Shown here piece by piece: positions 1-8,591 of a stretch of 47,271 nucleotides of DNA. Numbering within the stretch: the first letter of the stretch is position 1; each line of letters opens with the position of its first letter. Source of the stretch: an uncultured Rhodospirillales bacterium (GTDB taxonomy: Bacteria; Pseudomonadota; Alphaproteobacteria; Kiloniellales; Kiloniellaceae). A program made the translations under genes and the position numbers. The notes beneath the pieces were generated by a model. That model had not been told where the DNA came from. It did not search any database and saw nothing but the letters and a program-made list of their open reading frames with translations. The DNA lies in assembly GCA_913060675.1 (NCBI GenBank), contig CAJXUS010000033.1:1-47271 (forward strand). The letters are read 5' to 3'.

Positions 1-48
1 TCTACACTATCCTCTTCGTCGGCAGCGTCAGATGTGTATAAGAGACAG
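1..48 (+). other. Illumina Nextera i5 adapter remnant (not biological)
   Basis: The segment reads as the end of the P5 oligo (1-7), an 8-base index TATCCTCT (8-15, the Nextera S503/N503 index), the Nextera read-1 primer part (16-29) and the 19-base Tn5 mosaic end (30-48). Genomic sequence begins at 49. This marks an untrimmed contig end, so anything upstream of the first gene is missing. Confidence 0.97.
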
Positions 49-113
49 ATTTATCCCTGAAATTTGAACCCCAAGTTCAAACCCAAAACTTGAGAATACG
101 AAGGAATTTTGAC

Positions 114-845
114 ATGACTAAAATCTTCAATGGTTTCCAAACAGCAACCCTGACTGCCGTTCTTGCGGCCTCGCTTTCAGCAAGTTTAGCCTTTGCCGGG
201 ATTGCAAAGGCAGAAGGTCCCGCCAATTCAACGAAACTGTTAACCGCTCAATTTGAACCTCGTCATGTCGTTCAGGTTGAAGTCGGTGATTTCCACTTCA
301 AACCGGGCCAAGTTGCTCCTCTTCACACCCACTCGGCCCCCGCCGTTGGTTACGTTGCCAAGGGTGAGATTATCTACCAGATCGAAGGAGAAAAGCCTCA
401 GATCCTTCGTGCCGGCGATGCGTTTTACGAGCCCGTTGGTCCCAAGATTGTTCGCTTTGACAATGCCTCTGCAACCGAAGAAGCCATTTTCCTGGACTTT
501 AACCTGGAACAGGAAGGTGAGCCCTTCATTGTCTTTTTGGATCAGCCAACAGAAGCAATTGATCGTCGTACTCTGCCAACAATCGATATCGCAGATAAAA
601 TGGTGAGCAAAGTTGATGTGTTTGAAAGCTACTTACTGCCAAGTGGTTCTATAAATCCGACCGTGGGCGAACCAACAATGGGGATCGTGGCAGAAGGTAT
701 AATTGAGTTCACCATTAAGGGCGGAAAAACCCAACGTATTGTCGCCGGTAGCTCCTTTGCCATACCTGCCAAAGCATCCGGTGCCAGCATCGTCAATGCA
801 TCAGCAGAAGTTCCGGCCAAGGTGATTACTTACACCCTCAAATAA
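114..845 (+). CDS. Secreted bicupin protein
   Basis: A 243-residue protein with a Sec-type signal peptide of about 33 residues ending near AKAEG. Two cupin beta-barrels follow. The first carries the HTHSAPAVGYVAKGE stretch, which keeps the HxH metal-binding pair of cupins. The second half has the barrel pattern (GIVAEGIIEFTIKGG, then AGSSFAIPA) but no histidine pair, so it is probably structural. I chose the ATG at 114 because AAGGA lies eight bases upstream; a TTG at 90 would add eight residues in front of the signal peptide. Family knowledge suggests binding of a small molecule or metal in the periplasm. The substrate cannot be told. The promoter is lost or disrupted by the contig end. Confidence 0.85.
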   Translation: MTKIFNGFQTATLTAVLAASLSASLAFAGIAKAEGPANSTKLLTAQFEPRHVVQVEVGDFHFKPGQVAPLHTHSAPAVGYVAKGEIIYQIEGEKPQILRAGDAFYEPVGPKIVRFDNASATEEAIFLDFNLEQEGEPFIVFLDQPTEAIDRRTLPTIDIADKMVSKVDVFESYLLPSGSINPTVGEPTMGIVAEGIIEFTIKGGKTQRIVAGSSFAIPAKASGASIVNASAEVPAKVITYTLK

Positions 846-949
846 TTGGCCGAACGAGTGAGGGTAAGAGTGCGGGCCTCCTGTTTTCCCTTCAGTGGGT
901 TCGCGCCTCTGCTCATAAATAATAACTCCCCTTTTTAAGGAATACTCAC

Positions 950-1438
950 ATGTTTAAGACTTTGAGCCTCGGATTAGTTCTGTCCTCTTTCACAGCATTA
1001 GTCGGCGTTGTTTCAGCTCCGGCCTATGCCGCAACCACAAGCAGTGAAGTATGTACTGTTATCGGTGGTGTTGGCATGCCCAACTTTGTCCCTCAAGAAG
1101 ACGGTACTATCACCATCGTTGCCCCCCTGACGGGGTCCGTTTCTAACGCCGCTGGTAAAGTTACCGGGCAGCGCGAAACCGCAACAGGCCTGGAAATGGA
1201 CATGGAACACTACTTCATGACCGAAGACGGCGGTTTTATGCACACCAAAGATCTTGGTATTTTGACAAGTGTTGTTGGCAAGCAAGGCCAGTACATGATC
1301 GAAATTACCTACCACGTACAAGAAGCCAGCACATCCGGCTCCCTCAAAGGTTACAAAGGTAGCTTCAACAGCTACGGCCTAGTCGACCTGCCAAAACTCC
1401 AAGGCCTGATCCGCTACAGCGGTGAAGTATGTAAATAG
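950..1438 (+). CDS. Secreted protein of unknown function
   Basis: A 162-residue protein with a clear signal peptide (about residues 1-27, ending SAPAYA). The mature part has one cysteine near its start (SEVCTV) and one at its last-but-one position (GEVCK), which could form a disulfide tying the two ends together. The body alternates short beta-like stretches rich in G, T and Y. AAGGA lies about eight bases before the ATG. I do not recognise a family. It follows the bicupin gene at about 100 bases on the same strand and may share its transcript. Confidence 0.75.
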   Translation: MFKTLSLGLVLSSFTALVGVVSAPAYAATTSSEVCTVIGGVGMPNFVPQEDGTITIVAPLTGSVSNAAGKVTGQRETATGLEMDMEHYFMTEDGGFMHTKDLGILTSVVGKQGQYMIEITYHVQEASTSGSLKGYKGSFNSYGLVDLPKLQGLIRYSGEVCK

Positions 1439-1542
1439 GTCTCCTTCGAGGCTTTTTAGTAGGTGATGTGGTTGGTAATTGATGGGTGTCGTTAAGCCCG
1501 CAATTCTCAGCACCAAAACATTCAAGTATGAGGAAAATAACT

Positions 1543-1977
1543 ATGGGCAATACTGACACCCCGGCTGTTGTGCCATCACGTATACTCTACACCATGGTTC
1601 GGGTCACAGACCTTGATCGTTCCATCGCCTTCTACCGGGATGCTCTTGGTATGCGCGAACTACGCCGTGAAACCTTTAGCGATGCCCGTTTTACCCTGGT
1701 CTTTATTGGTTATGGTGATGAGGCCTCAAACGCAGTTATAGAACTCACCTACAACTGGGACACCGAATCTTATCAACACGGCACTGGTTACGGTCATGTC
1801 GCGCTAGAAGTAGAAGATATCTACGGAGCTTGCGCACGCCTTGAAAAACTTGGCGTAAAAGTCGTGCGAGCTGCTGGCCCCATGATGGCCGCCCCCGATG
1901 AAACCGGTGAACGTGAAACCATCGCCTTTATCGAAGACCCCGATGGTTATCGCATTGAGTTGATTGCAAAAGCTTAA
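1543..1977 (+). CDS. gloA: Lactoylglutathione lyase (glyoxalase I) with altered metal ligand
   Basis: A VOC-fold protein of 144 residues closely resembling proteobacterial GloA, which isomerises the methylglyoxal-glutathione hemithioacetal to S-lactoylglutathione. Three of the four metal ligands of E. coli GloA are visible: Glu in VIELTYNW, His in YGHVAL and Glu in DGYRIEL. The fourth, the His of the N-terminal LLHTMLRV motif, is Tyr here (ILYTMVRV, codon TAC). The gene at 34030 on the other strand keeps His at this place. I chose the ATG at 1543 because of the GAGGA about eight bases upstream; a GTG at 1486 and an ATG at 1528 also lie in frame. Activity and metal use may differ from standard GloA. 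Confidence 0.88.
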   Translation: MGNTDTPAVVPSRILYTMVRVTDLDRSIAFYRDALGMRELRRETFSDARFTLVFIGYGDEASNAVIELTYNWDTESYQHGTGYGHVALEVEDIYGACARLEKLGVKVVRAAGPMMAAPDETGERETIAFIEDPDGYRIELIAKA

Positions 1978-2066
1978 GCCCCAAGGATTATTTCGCCTAG
2001 CCGCCTTGCCCATAAAACGTTAAGAACATATGAGATAAAGATCATCTATTTTCAGGACACGATTTT

Positions 2067-2549
2067 ATGGAAATCACCAAGGCTGTGAAGGCCGATATCC
2101 CCCAACTCTGCGTTCTGCTTGATTACCTGTTTACTCAAGAGGCTGACTTCACCCCCAATCCCGAACTTCAAGCCCGTGGTTTAGAAACAGTGATAGCAGA
2201 TCCAGATATGGGAGAAATCCTGATTGCGCGCAAACCTGGAGAACACCCTGGAACGGGTGAAATTCTGGGTATGGTAAACCTGCTTTACTCAGTATCTACA
2301 GTACTCGGCGCACGGGTTGGGATCATCGAAGACATGGTGGTCTCCCCGTCCGGCCGCGGAATGGGCGTGGGCTCAAAAATTCTGTCTTATGCCATCGACT
2401 TTGCCAAACAAAACGGCTGCAAACGCATCACCCTACTCACCGATCACGATAATTTGGAAGCCCACCGCTTTTATCAAAAACACGGCTTCACCCAATCAGA
2501 AATGGTGACGTTTCGTTTGTCGTTGGAAGGGCAACCCTTGAATATCTAG
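2067..2549 (+). CDS. GNAT family N-acetyltransferase
   Basis: A 160-residue single-domain GNAT protein. The acetyl-CoA pyrophosphate-binding motif is plain in the middle (VSPSGRGMGVGSKIL), preceded by the usual central strand (GIIEDMVV). It is followed by the late helix and strand of the fold (LTDHDNLEAHRFYQKHGF), where the RFYQKHGF stretch is the standard GNAT C-terminal signature. The family transfers acetyl groups from acetyl-CoA to amines; the acceptor cannot be predicted. It stands alone, same strand as the upstream glyoxalase, about 90 bases after it, and converges on the DUF805 gene. Confidence 0.9.
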   Translation: MEITKAVKADIPQLCVLLDYLFTQEADFTPNPELQARGLETVIADPDMGEILIARKPGEHPGTGEILGMVNLLYSVSTVLGARVGIIEDMVVSPSGRGMGVGSKILSYAIDFAKQNGCKRITLLTDHDNLEAHRFYQKHGFTQSEMVTFRLSLEGQPLNI

Positions 2550-2589
2550 GGACAAGATCTCTTCATCGAATAAACTAAAGCAGGGTGCC

Positions 2590-2937
2590 TTACCTTATCG
2601 GGCTCGGACCGTAGCGGTTGTCTTCGGGGTGGCTTTTGAGGAAACCTGCGGAGAGGAAGTAGATTGCAAAACCAACCACCGGGACCAAAGTAATGCCATA
2701 GGCCCAGCCACCAGTGTTAAGGTCGTGGATACGGCGGATACCGACCAGGATCTGGGTGGCGACACAAATACAAAACAGGGCAATAAACAGACCAAGGGTG
2801 AGCTGTGGGTTAATGCTGTGTAGTGGAATTTTTATTTGCGGGATGCTCAAAAAAACGATCCCGGCAATCAGGATAAGATAAGAAAAAAGGTGCACCATCC
2901 AGAACTCAAGACGAGTTGCGCGCCCCTCCATGGTCAT
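2590..2937 (-). CDS. DUF805 family inner-membrane protein
   Basis: A small membrane protein with the DUF805 layout: an opening GRATRLEFW (family: GRxxRxxFW), two hydrophobic segments, a central RRIHDLNTGGW (family: RRLHDxGxSGW), a third hydrophobic stretch and the closing PEDNRYGPSP (family: GxNRYGPxP). I placed the start at the ATG at 2937, giving 115 residues, because family members begin just before the GR motif. In-frame starts at 3075 (ATG) and 3084 (TTG) would add an unusual Cys- and Arg-rich leader without a visible ribosome site. The molecular role of the family is not known. Confidence 0.8.
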   Translation of the reverse strand: MTMEGRATRLEFWMVHLFSYLILIAGIVFLSIPQIKIPLHSINPQLTLGLFIALFCICVATQILVGIRRIHDLNTGGWAYGITLVPVVGFAIYFLSAGFLKSHPEDNRYGPSPIR

Positions 2938-3084
2938 GATCCGCTTTACCACCGTTTTTTCCTTACTTTTTCTTAGGCAGTAAAGGCGTGACCAGCTGGC
3001 ATAACCAGTGGTGCACCCGATATAGCCCCCCAAAATCCCCAAAAATCTGTTTCCGTAAACAGACCTGATCTTCATTCTGAGCAA

Positions 3085-3428
3085 AACATTAACAAAAAGT
3101 TAATATAAAAATCAAGTTAAATAACAATTAGGGAAAATAAAGATAAAATACAATGCTTTAAGTGTTGTATTTGTGGTTAATTTAATACTTATTGTACGGA
3201 TACTTTGCACCGTAAATTGAGCATCATAAAAGACTTTATGATTGCCAGTTCGTGAAGTTTCTTTAAAGTATGATCTCAATACGCCACACCGTACTCCATC
3301 TGAATTTTGGCCATCTGGGTTAAGACCAACTGGATTAAGAATTGTAGCAGGGCGTCGTAGAGATGAGCTGGAACGAATTAAAATCAGCCAAAACGGCCTA
3401 ATATGGGCTAAAATGGAGTGAGATAGAG
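3085..3428. other. Intergenic region without a clear gene
   Basis: About 340 AT-rich bases between the DUF805 gene and the next forward gene. A minus-strand open frame covers much of it (3112-3498), but its protein has no recognisable composition and overlaps the membrane-protein gene, so I do not call it. The right end carries GGAG about nine bases before the TTG start at 3429. Confidence 0.5.
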
Positions 3429-3827
3429 TTGGGTATCGGGGAACAAAACAACCATATTCATGTCCCAAAAATAGGTTGGATTGCGGGAATTTGTGCAACT
3501 TTTTCCGTCGTATTCTGTTACGGCACCTTGATGGTTATCAGTTTTCTTCACTATCTCGGCGTTGCGATTTCTCTGAATGAAACCTTATGGGCAGGCGGCA
3601 TCGTTACCACCGCCACACTCTCGGTGTTTGGCCTCGTTCTTGGCCTGTTCCGGCACAACAATCCCTGGCCGGTTATTTTCGGCGGGTCGGGCGCGGTTAT
3701 CATCAGTTATACGATGTATGTGCAATATCATTTCGCGGTAGAATTACTGGGCTTCACCCTCCTCTGTTTTGCAGCAATTTGGGATTTGAGGTCAAAAAAA
3801 GCGAGCCCCGCGGCAATTCCAGGGTAA
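3429..3827 (+). CDS. Four-helix membrane protein of unknown function
   Basis: A 132-residue protein with four hydrophobic segments, roughly residues 14-40, 54-76, 80-96 and 102-122, ending in a short basic tail. The start is a TTG at 3429 with GGAG upstream; no ATG lies in frame before the first membrane segment, so the rare start is likely. The sequence is reminiscent of small MerC-like or uncharacterised membrane proteins, but I see no metal-binding cysteines, so I give no function. It precedes the ThrE-type exporter by about 130 bases on the same strand. Confidence 0.65.
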   Translation: MGIGEQNNHIHVPKIGWIAGICATFSVVFCYGTLMVISFLHYLGVAISLNETLWAGGIVTTATLSVFGLVLGLFRHNNPWPVIFGGSGAVIISYTMYVQYHFAVELLGFTLLCFAAIWDLRSKKASPAAIPG

Positions 3828-3959
3828 ACTATTCCCATTGCCTACAACATTGGTTATTGTCCCGACCAGTTTTACAGGCTCGTTGTTGAAGCCCCGCTTT
3901 GATAAACTTTGCCAGCTTTAACAAACTTTCAACGACCTTAACCGCAGAAGTAAACGGGC

Positions 3960-5237
3960 ATGCCCCAAAAATCACAAAGCAAATCAAAAAACAGTTCCAA
4001 AACCAGGCGGATTACGGATGATCCCGCCTATGATGAGGCTTGTCGTTTTATCATAAAGCTTGGAACTGCCGTTCATGGCTATGGCCCTTCCGCAGCACGC
4101 CTTGAATCCTTTCTCAACCGTGTGACTGATGCACTTGGTTATCACGGCGTGTTTCGCTCCACGCCCTCAGAAATTACCTTTGCCTTTTGGCAACGCGATG
4201 AGTTGTGGCAACGCACCCATATCGCCCCTGTACCTGTCGGGGGCTATAACATGGCCAAACTGGCCTATGTCGGTGAGTTGGTAGACAAGGTGGTATCCGG
4301 AGATTTCAGCTTAGAGCAAGCAACCGCGCGATTGGATGAGATCGATCACATGGCCAGCCCGTGGGGTGTCCTGACCTATGCCTTGAGTTTTTTCCTGGTC
4401 GGAATCGGATTTTCGGGATTGATTCAGGGAAATCTCTGGGATATCGGCATCTCTGGCCTGCTTAGCCTGGCGGTTTATGTTCTGGTTGTGATCGCGGACA
4501 AAGTTGGCGGTCGTTTTGCAGATGCCCTGCCCTTTGTCTCTGCCTATTTTGCAGGTTTTTGCGCCGCCGGGATCAAGCTATTTTTACCAGAGATCAATCA
4601 TAGTGTCATCACCCTTTCCGCCATCGTCATTCTAATCCCGGGCTTCGCAGTGTCTGCTGGAATTATCGAAATAGTGGAGAACCATGTGGTCGCAGGGTCT
4701 GCGCGTCTCATGGGTGGATTGGTTTATCTAATCAAACAATTTACCGGTGCCTGGCTTGGCATCGCCACTATTGGCATTCTCTGGGCCACGGAGAATAACC
4801 TCGGCAGCACCAGTTCTTCGGGGATAGACACTTGGGTCTTTATCGCACTGTTGTTCCTTGGGCTTTGTTTTGCCTATCAGACCTTAGTGCGAGATTTCAT
4901 CTGGGTGATTATCAGCTGTGCTCTTTCCTATGGCGGCGTGATTATCAGCAGCACTTTACTGTCGGCGGATCTGGGCACTCTTTTTGGCGCCATGATTGCA
5001 GGTATATTTGCCAATATCTGGGTCCGAGTGACCGGGCGCCCGACCTCGATAGTTCTGATCCCAGCCATCACCGTGCTGGTCAGTGGCTCGATTGGCTTCA
5101 GAGGCTTAATCGTCGCCGCCTCGGGCCAAACTGATCAAGGCATGGATCAGTTTATGCAAATGTTTATTGTCGCGCTGGCGATCTCTGCTGGGCTCTTGAT
5201 CTCAAACACGATCCTACGCCCCAAGGTAACTCTGTAA
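3960..5237 (+). CDS. Threonine/serine exporter, ThrE family (fused two-domain form)
   Basis: A 425-residue integral membrane protein. The N-terminal soluble part and first half match the ThrE/YjjP (DUF1212) pattern: an opening helix with GPSAARLESFLNRV, then FRSTPSEITFAF and LDEIDHM. About five membrane helices follow, then a second, more hydrophobic YjjB-like block of about five helices (residues about 290-425). Family members export threonine and serine by proton antiport across the inner membrane. The first 25 residues are basic and Ser/Lys rich. The gene ends shortly before a strong hairpin terminator shared with the convergent pyrophosphatase. Confidence 0.88.
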   Translation: MPQKSQSKSKNSSKTRRITDDPAYDEACRFIIKLGTAVHGYGPSAARLESFLNRVTDALGYHGVFRSTPSEITFAFWQRDELWQRTHIAPVPVGGYNMAKLAYVGELVDKVVSGDFSLEQATARLDEIDHMASPWGVLTYALSFFLVGIGFSGLIQGNLWDIGISGLLSLAVYVLVVIADKVGGRFADALPFVSAYFAGFCAAGIKLFLPEINHSVITLSAIVILIPGFAVSAGIIEIVENHVVAGSARLMGGLVYLIKQFTGAWLGIATIGILWATENNLGSTSSSGIDTWVFIALLFLGLCFAYQTLVRDFIWVIISCALSYGGVIISSTLLSADLGTLFGAMIAGIFANIWVRVTGRPTSIVLIPAITVLVSGSIGFRGLIVAASGQTDQGMDQFMQMFIVALAISAGLLISNTILRPKVTL

Positions 5238-5290
5238 AGACCTCAAAATCCTTAGAAAAGTCTCTACAGGACACAAAAAATAAGATACAA

Positions 5291-5330
5291 AAAGGGTAGA
5301 TATCTTCCGAGATATCTACCCTTTTTTATG
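5291..5330. terminator. Bidirectional rho-independent terminator
   Basis: A perfect 15-base stem (5291-5305 with 5310-5324) and a four-base TCCG loop, with A-rich sequence on the left and a T run on the right. It sits between the stop of the exporter and the stop of the convergent pyrophosphatase and can serve both. Confidence 0.9.
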
Positions 5331-5370
5331 TTCGTGGTAACGGATCGGCTGCGTAACTGGTCGGGAAAAA

Positions 5371-6288
5371 TTAAACAGCCAAGCTTGGTATGATTTGTTT
5401 TTTACGAGAGATGACACCTGGTAAGACAACTGTGTCACCTGAAACTGTTACATCGAAAGATTTTTCTGCAACCGCTTTGACCGTGTCATTGGCAATCAAC
5501 AGGGTCGCTTCTTTTTTGAGAATATCGACCACAAACAGAAGGACCTGATCAACGCCATCTTCGGTGGCAAAAGCACTCATAGAAGTAATCAGGCTGTCTT
5601 TGCGGGCAAAGATTGTCTCTGGGCTTGTGGTCTCTAAAACTGACACCCGGAACTTCACATCGCCAACGTCGTATTTTTTACTGTCGAGGCGGAGAAGTTC
5701 GGCATCAGAGAAATGCGATACATCTGATTTAGCAGCAAACATTTCTTCAGAGTAACTTTTGATATTTACCCCCAGATTGCTGGCAAGTTCTTTGGCTTTT
5801 TTGATGTCAGTCTTGGTTGTTGTCGGGCTGCGGAACGCCAAGGTATCAGAAAGAATACATGACAGCATCAGCCCCTTGATTGGGGCAGGTGCTTTTCTCA
5901 TCGCATGACTGATCAGATCAATCATGATTGTCGCAGTCGAGGCAACAGGCTTGATCGTGATGTTAATGGGCTGTTTTGTTTTAAGTCCGCCAACCAAGAG
6001 ATGATGGTCAATAATCTCAATAATATTGGCCTCATTCACATTGGCAGGTAACTCATCCGGATTGTTGGTATCAACAATCACAACATCCTGACCAGCTTCC
6101 AATGTGCCAAGAGTTGCAGGCATATCAAAGCCCCAACGCTTAAGAACAAACTGTGCTTCGGTGTTTGGTGCTTCCAAAACAAATGCCTCTGCATCCTGGC
6201 CTTTGATTTCCTTTAGATACCATGCCCAGATAAGAGCAGAGCATGTCGCGTCGGTGTCAGGAGCCAGATGGCCAAAGATTTTGATCAT
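5371..6288 (-). CDS. ppaC: Manganese-dependent inorganic pyrophosphatase (family II)
   Basis: A 305-residue DHH-family phosphoesterase that hydrolyses pyrophosphate to phosphate in the cytoplasm. The metal-site motifs of family II enzymes are present in order: GHLAPDTDA near the start (family GHxxPDTD), IVDTNNPDE, the DHH triplet in IIDHHLL, and SDTLAFRSPT. The C-terminal substrate-binding SRKKQ motif is intact near the end (ISRKKQIIPSL). The length fits the family. I chose the ATG at 6288; a TTG at 6294 adds two residues. Family II enzymes are scattered in proteobacteria, where the unrelated family I Ppa is more usual. Confidence 0.94.
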   Translation of the reverse strand: MIKIFGHLAPDTDATCSALIWAWYLKEIKGQDAEAFVLEAPNTEAQFVLKRWGFDMPATLGTLEAGQDVVIVDTNNPDELPANVNEANIIEIIDHHLLVGGLKTKQPINITIKPVASTATIMIDLISHAMRKAPAPIKGLMLSCILSDTLAFRSPTTTKTDIKKAKELASNLGVNIKSYSEEMFAAKSDVSHFSDAELLRLDSKKYDVGDVKFRVSVLETTSPETIFARKDSLITSMSAFATEDGVDQVLLFVVDILKKEATLLIANDTVKAVAEKSFDVTVSGDTVVLPGVISRKKQIIPSLAV

Positions 6289-6507
6289 GTTCAAACATTC
6301 GTAAATTTATATGTGAATGGGGTAGATTTATCTGCTGTTATAATCAAGCAAACACCATAAGTCACCCTCTCTTATCTACGCGAGCCATCACTTAGAGACT
6401 TTTGATATTGAGCATTGTTTTCACGACACTAAACACGCCGTAAATGAGACTATATTTCAAGGAGATAACGTTAAATCAGATGATTTTTATACTGATGTGC
6501 TTACGCT

Positions 6508-7404
6508 CTAACTGGGATCGTTTTGAGGAATAACGTTAAAACCGTAACTGGTAAGGATTTCGTCGTAGCGACCATTTTCCTTTAGGGTATCTATCCCGCG
6601 ATCAAAAGCGACCGTCAAAGACCTGTTGCGAAACACAACATATTTGTGGCCGGGTAGGAAGATTTGGTGAATTGCGATTGGTTGAGCCGTATCCAGTTCC
6701 TCCGGGTACTCAGAGTTTTTAGCAAACCAGCGCAGAATGTTCTTATCCCCGACCACGACATCTACATCACCAGCGTATAACCGGATGATTTGCTCGTACT
6801 GCTTTGCGACTTCCCGGTAAGTATCCCTGCCCGAAATGGCGCGAGAGAATTCCGGCCCTAAAACTTTTGACGCGGTTTGAAAGGCAACAATGCGTTTGTC
6901 GGCCAGATCCGCTATTTTTTTAATATCGAACCTTCTTGCCGCAAGGGAAATCGCCACATTTTGATAGGTAATATAGGTCTTAGAATAATGCCCTTCTAAC
7001 TCTTCATGAGGAGAAACTGTCATGGCACCATCGGTAACACCATCGGTATATTCGGCATTACGACGTTTATTGGAAACATAAAAGGGAACCACCCGATACC
7101 CTTCCAAAGCCATTGCCTCTCTCACAATGTCCAACTCAGCGCCTCGATTTTGCCCCGCGATCACATAAGGAGGCACTGAAAATCCAACACTCAGATGAAT
7201 ATCCTTGAGGCTTTCTTCAGTTATTTGAGTGGATTTTGGATCTGACTGAGCTGCAGTGTCCTGAACATAGAAAAGGGACGAAAGGGTAGCTATTGAAAGG
7301 AAAGCAAGGCAAAAACGTTTCACAGCAAACCAAAACACTATGGGTATAAAACTCGCCTTAATTTTCAAATGAAACCGCCGTTCGACAAACTGTTTTCTCG
7401 CCAT
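6508..7404 (-). CDS. Orphan solute-binding protein, SBP_bac_3 family
   Basis: A 298-residue periplasmic type II binding protein. After the export signal come LKDIHLSVGFSVPPYV, GAELDIVREAMALEGY and GDVDVVVGDKNIL, the usual order of the amino-acid-binding SBP_bac_3 fold, and a final NGRYDEILTSYGF typical of its C-terminus. No permease or ATPase gene is adjacent, so it may act as a stand-alone sensor or serve a distant transporter. The ATG at 7404 has AAAGGA upstream but gives a long leader; an in-frame GTG inside (beginning MKRFCLAFLS) would give a compact signal peptide ending near DTAAQ. The ligand is unknown. Confidence 0.85.
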   Translation of the reverse strand: MARKQFVERRFHLKIKASFIPIVFWFAVKRFCLAFLSIATLSSLFYVQDTAAQSDPKSTQITEESLKDIHLSVGFSVPPYVIAGQNRGAELDIVREAMALEGYRVVPFYVSNKRRNAEYTDGVTDGAMTVSPHEELEGHYSKTYITYQNVAISLAARRFDIKKIADLADKRIVAFQTASKVLGPEFSRAISGRDTYREVAKQYEQIIRLYAGDVDVVVGDKNILRWFAKNSEYPEELDTAQPIAIHQIFLPGHKYVVFRNRSLTVAFDRGIDTLKENGRYDEILTSYGFNVIPQNDPS

Positions 7405-7599
7405 GGGTCTTATCCTTTACTCTAAACAAGACCCTCTTCTTTAAACAAGAAGGTCTTATCAAACTGCCTGGCAACATTAAAAACAGCACATATATTTCCG
7501 ATTAATATATTATAGTATAAAACCATTACCTAAAATTAAATATAAATTAGTGATAAATTTTTACTTGTTTTCTAAAGCAATATTTATACGGTTAAGTTC

Positions 7600-7935
7600 A
7601 TGAAAAACCTTCTTTTTATCTGTAACAAAAATCAATGGCGCAGCCCAACCGCCGAGACCCTTTTCCGTAAACACCCTAACCTTTGCGTACGCTCGGCAGG
7701 AACCTCTTCCAGTGCAAGACACCAAGTTACCCTCAAAGATATCCAGTGGGCCGACATCATCTTTGTCATGGAAGATAAACACAAAAGTAGGCTGAAAGCC
7801 GAATTCCGACGCCATCTGGAATACAAACCTCTGCACGTACTCGATATCCCTGATGACTATCCCTATATGGATCCTGAATTGATAGAAATACTGAAACAAG
7901 CTATCCCAACGTATATCCCCGGATACACTTCTTAG
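7600..7935 (+). CDS. Low-molecular-weight protein tyrosine phosphatase-like protein (COG4551 type)
   Basis: A 111-residue protein, shorter than classical low-molecular-weight tyrosine phosphatases. The active-site loop is at the N-terminus: CNKNQWRSPTAE, a CX5R(S) signature with the catalytic Cys at residue 8. The acid loop is near the C-terminus (LDIPDDYPYMDPEL). AEF and VRSAGTSS in between match the family. It should act on phosphotyrosine or a similar phosphomonoester in the cytoplasm; the physiological substrate is unknown. It lies alone between two reverse and forward neighbours. Confidence 0.87.
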   Translation: MKNLLFICNKNQWRSPTAETLFRKHPNLCVRSAGTSSSARHQVTLKDIQWADIIFVMEDKHKSRLKAEFRRHLEYKPLHVLDIPDDYPYMDPELIEILKQAIPTYIPGYTS

Positions 7936-8081
7936 TCCCCGTCGATAAGGCTAGGAAAACAATGTTTGATTTCTGGCAAAGATGTTGGCATGATTTGCGC
8001 AAACAAACCTAATCTCATTAGGATCACGACATAACACAAAGTTATTAAAATCGATCATGCCGGAACACTTGGAGAATTGAA

Positions 8082-8561
8082 GTGCGCAAACTTCTCGTTA
8101 CTCTATTTTTATCGCTAACACTCGTTTTCCCTGCTCTTTCAGATCCCCTAAAAGATGCCAAAGAAGCGGTTAAGCGCCATGATTATGAAGCCGCCTATAC
8201 TCTTTACAAACCACTCGCAGAGCAAGGAGAAGCCGAGGCTCAATATGCTTTGGGGGAAATGTATAGTAAGGGTTTGGGGACAGAGCAGGATGTTATGACG
8301 GCTACGAGATGGTATGAAATGGCAGCGGAACAAGGCCATTTACTCGCACAACTCCAGGCTGGACGGATTTATTTCCTCATAACCGAAGACTTGGTCAGAG
8401 CTCATAAATGGTTGAACGTCATATCAGAAAGAAAAATCGACGGTGCAAAGAAGTTACAACTCAAGGCAGCACAAATGCGCAATGACATTGCCAAAGAAAT
8501 GACCCCTGAACAGCTTGAAAAAGCAAAGAATCTCGCAGAAATCTGGCTGGCACAGCAATAG
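8082..8561 (+). CDS. Secreted Sel1-repeat protein
   Basis: A 159-residue protein with a signal peptide (about residues 1-20, ending PALSD) and Sel1-like tetratricopeptide repeats: AEAQYALGEMYSKGLG followed by ATRWYEMAAEQGHLLAQLQAGRIYF. Sel1 repeats mediate protein contacts, often in the periplasm. The start is GTG at 8082 with GGAG seven bases upstream. The C-terminal third is helical and charged (MTPEQLEKAKNLAEIWLAQQ), possibly a further repeat remnant. It converges on the spermidine synthase gene at 30 bases; no partner is evident. Confidence 0.87.
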   Translation: MRKLLVTLFLSLTLVFPALSDPLKDAKEAVKRHDYEAAYTLYKPLAEQGEAEAQYALGEMYSKGLGTEQDVMTATRWYEMAAEQGHLLAQLQAGRIYFLITEDLVRAHKWLNVISERKIDGAKKLQLKAAQMRNDIAKEMTPEQLEKAKNLAEIWLAQQ

Positions 8562-8591
8562 AGGTTTATAGGTTAACCCTGGGTTAGAACC

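Noticed and set aside
1..48. A Tn5-type transposon end
   Set aside because: The mosaic end is joined to Illumina primer and index sequence, so it is a library adapter and not a mobile element.
3112..3498. Minus-strand open frame of 128 codons
   Set aside because: It overlaps the start of a better forward membrane-protein gene, has no ribosome site, and its protein looks like translated intergenic DNA.
7561..7899. Minus-strand open frame opposite the tyrosine phosphatase gene
   Set aside because: The forward frame has the CX5R active site and acid loop; the reverse frame is its shadow.
7985..8002. Sigma-54 promoter (TGGCATG ... TTGC-like) before the Sel1 gene
   Set aside because: The spacing between the GG and GC elements is two bases too short.
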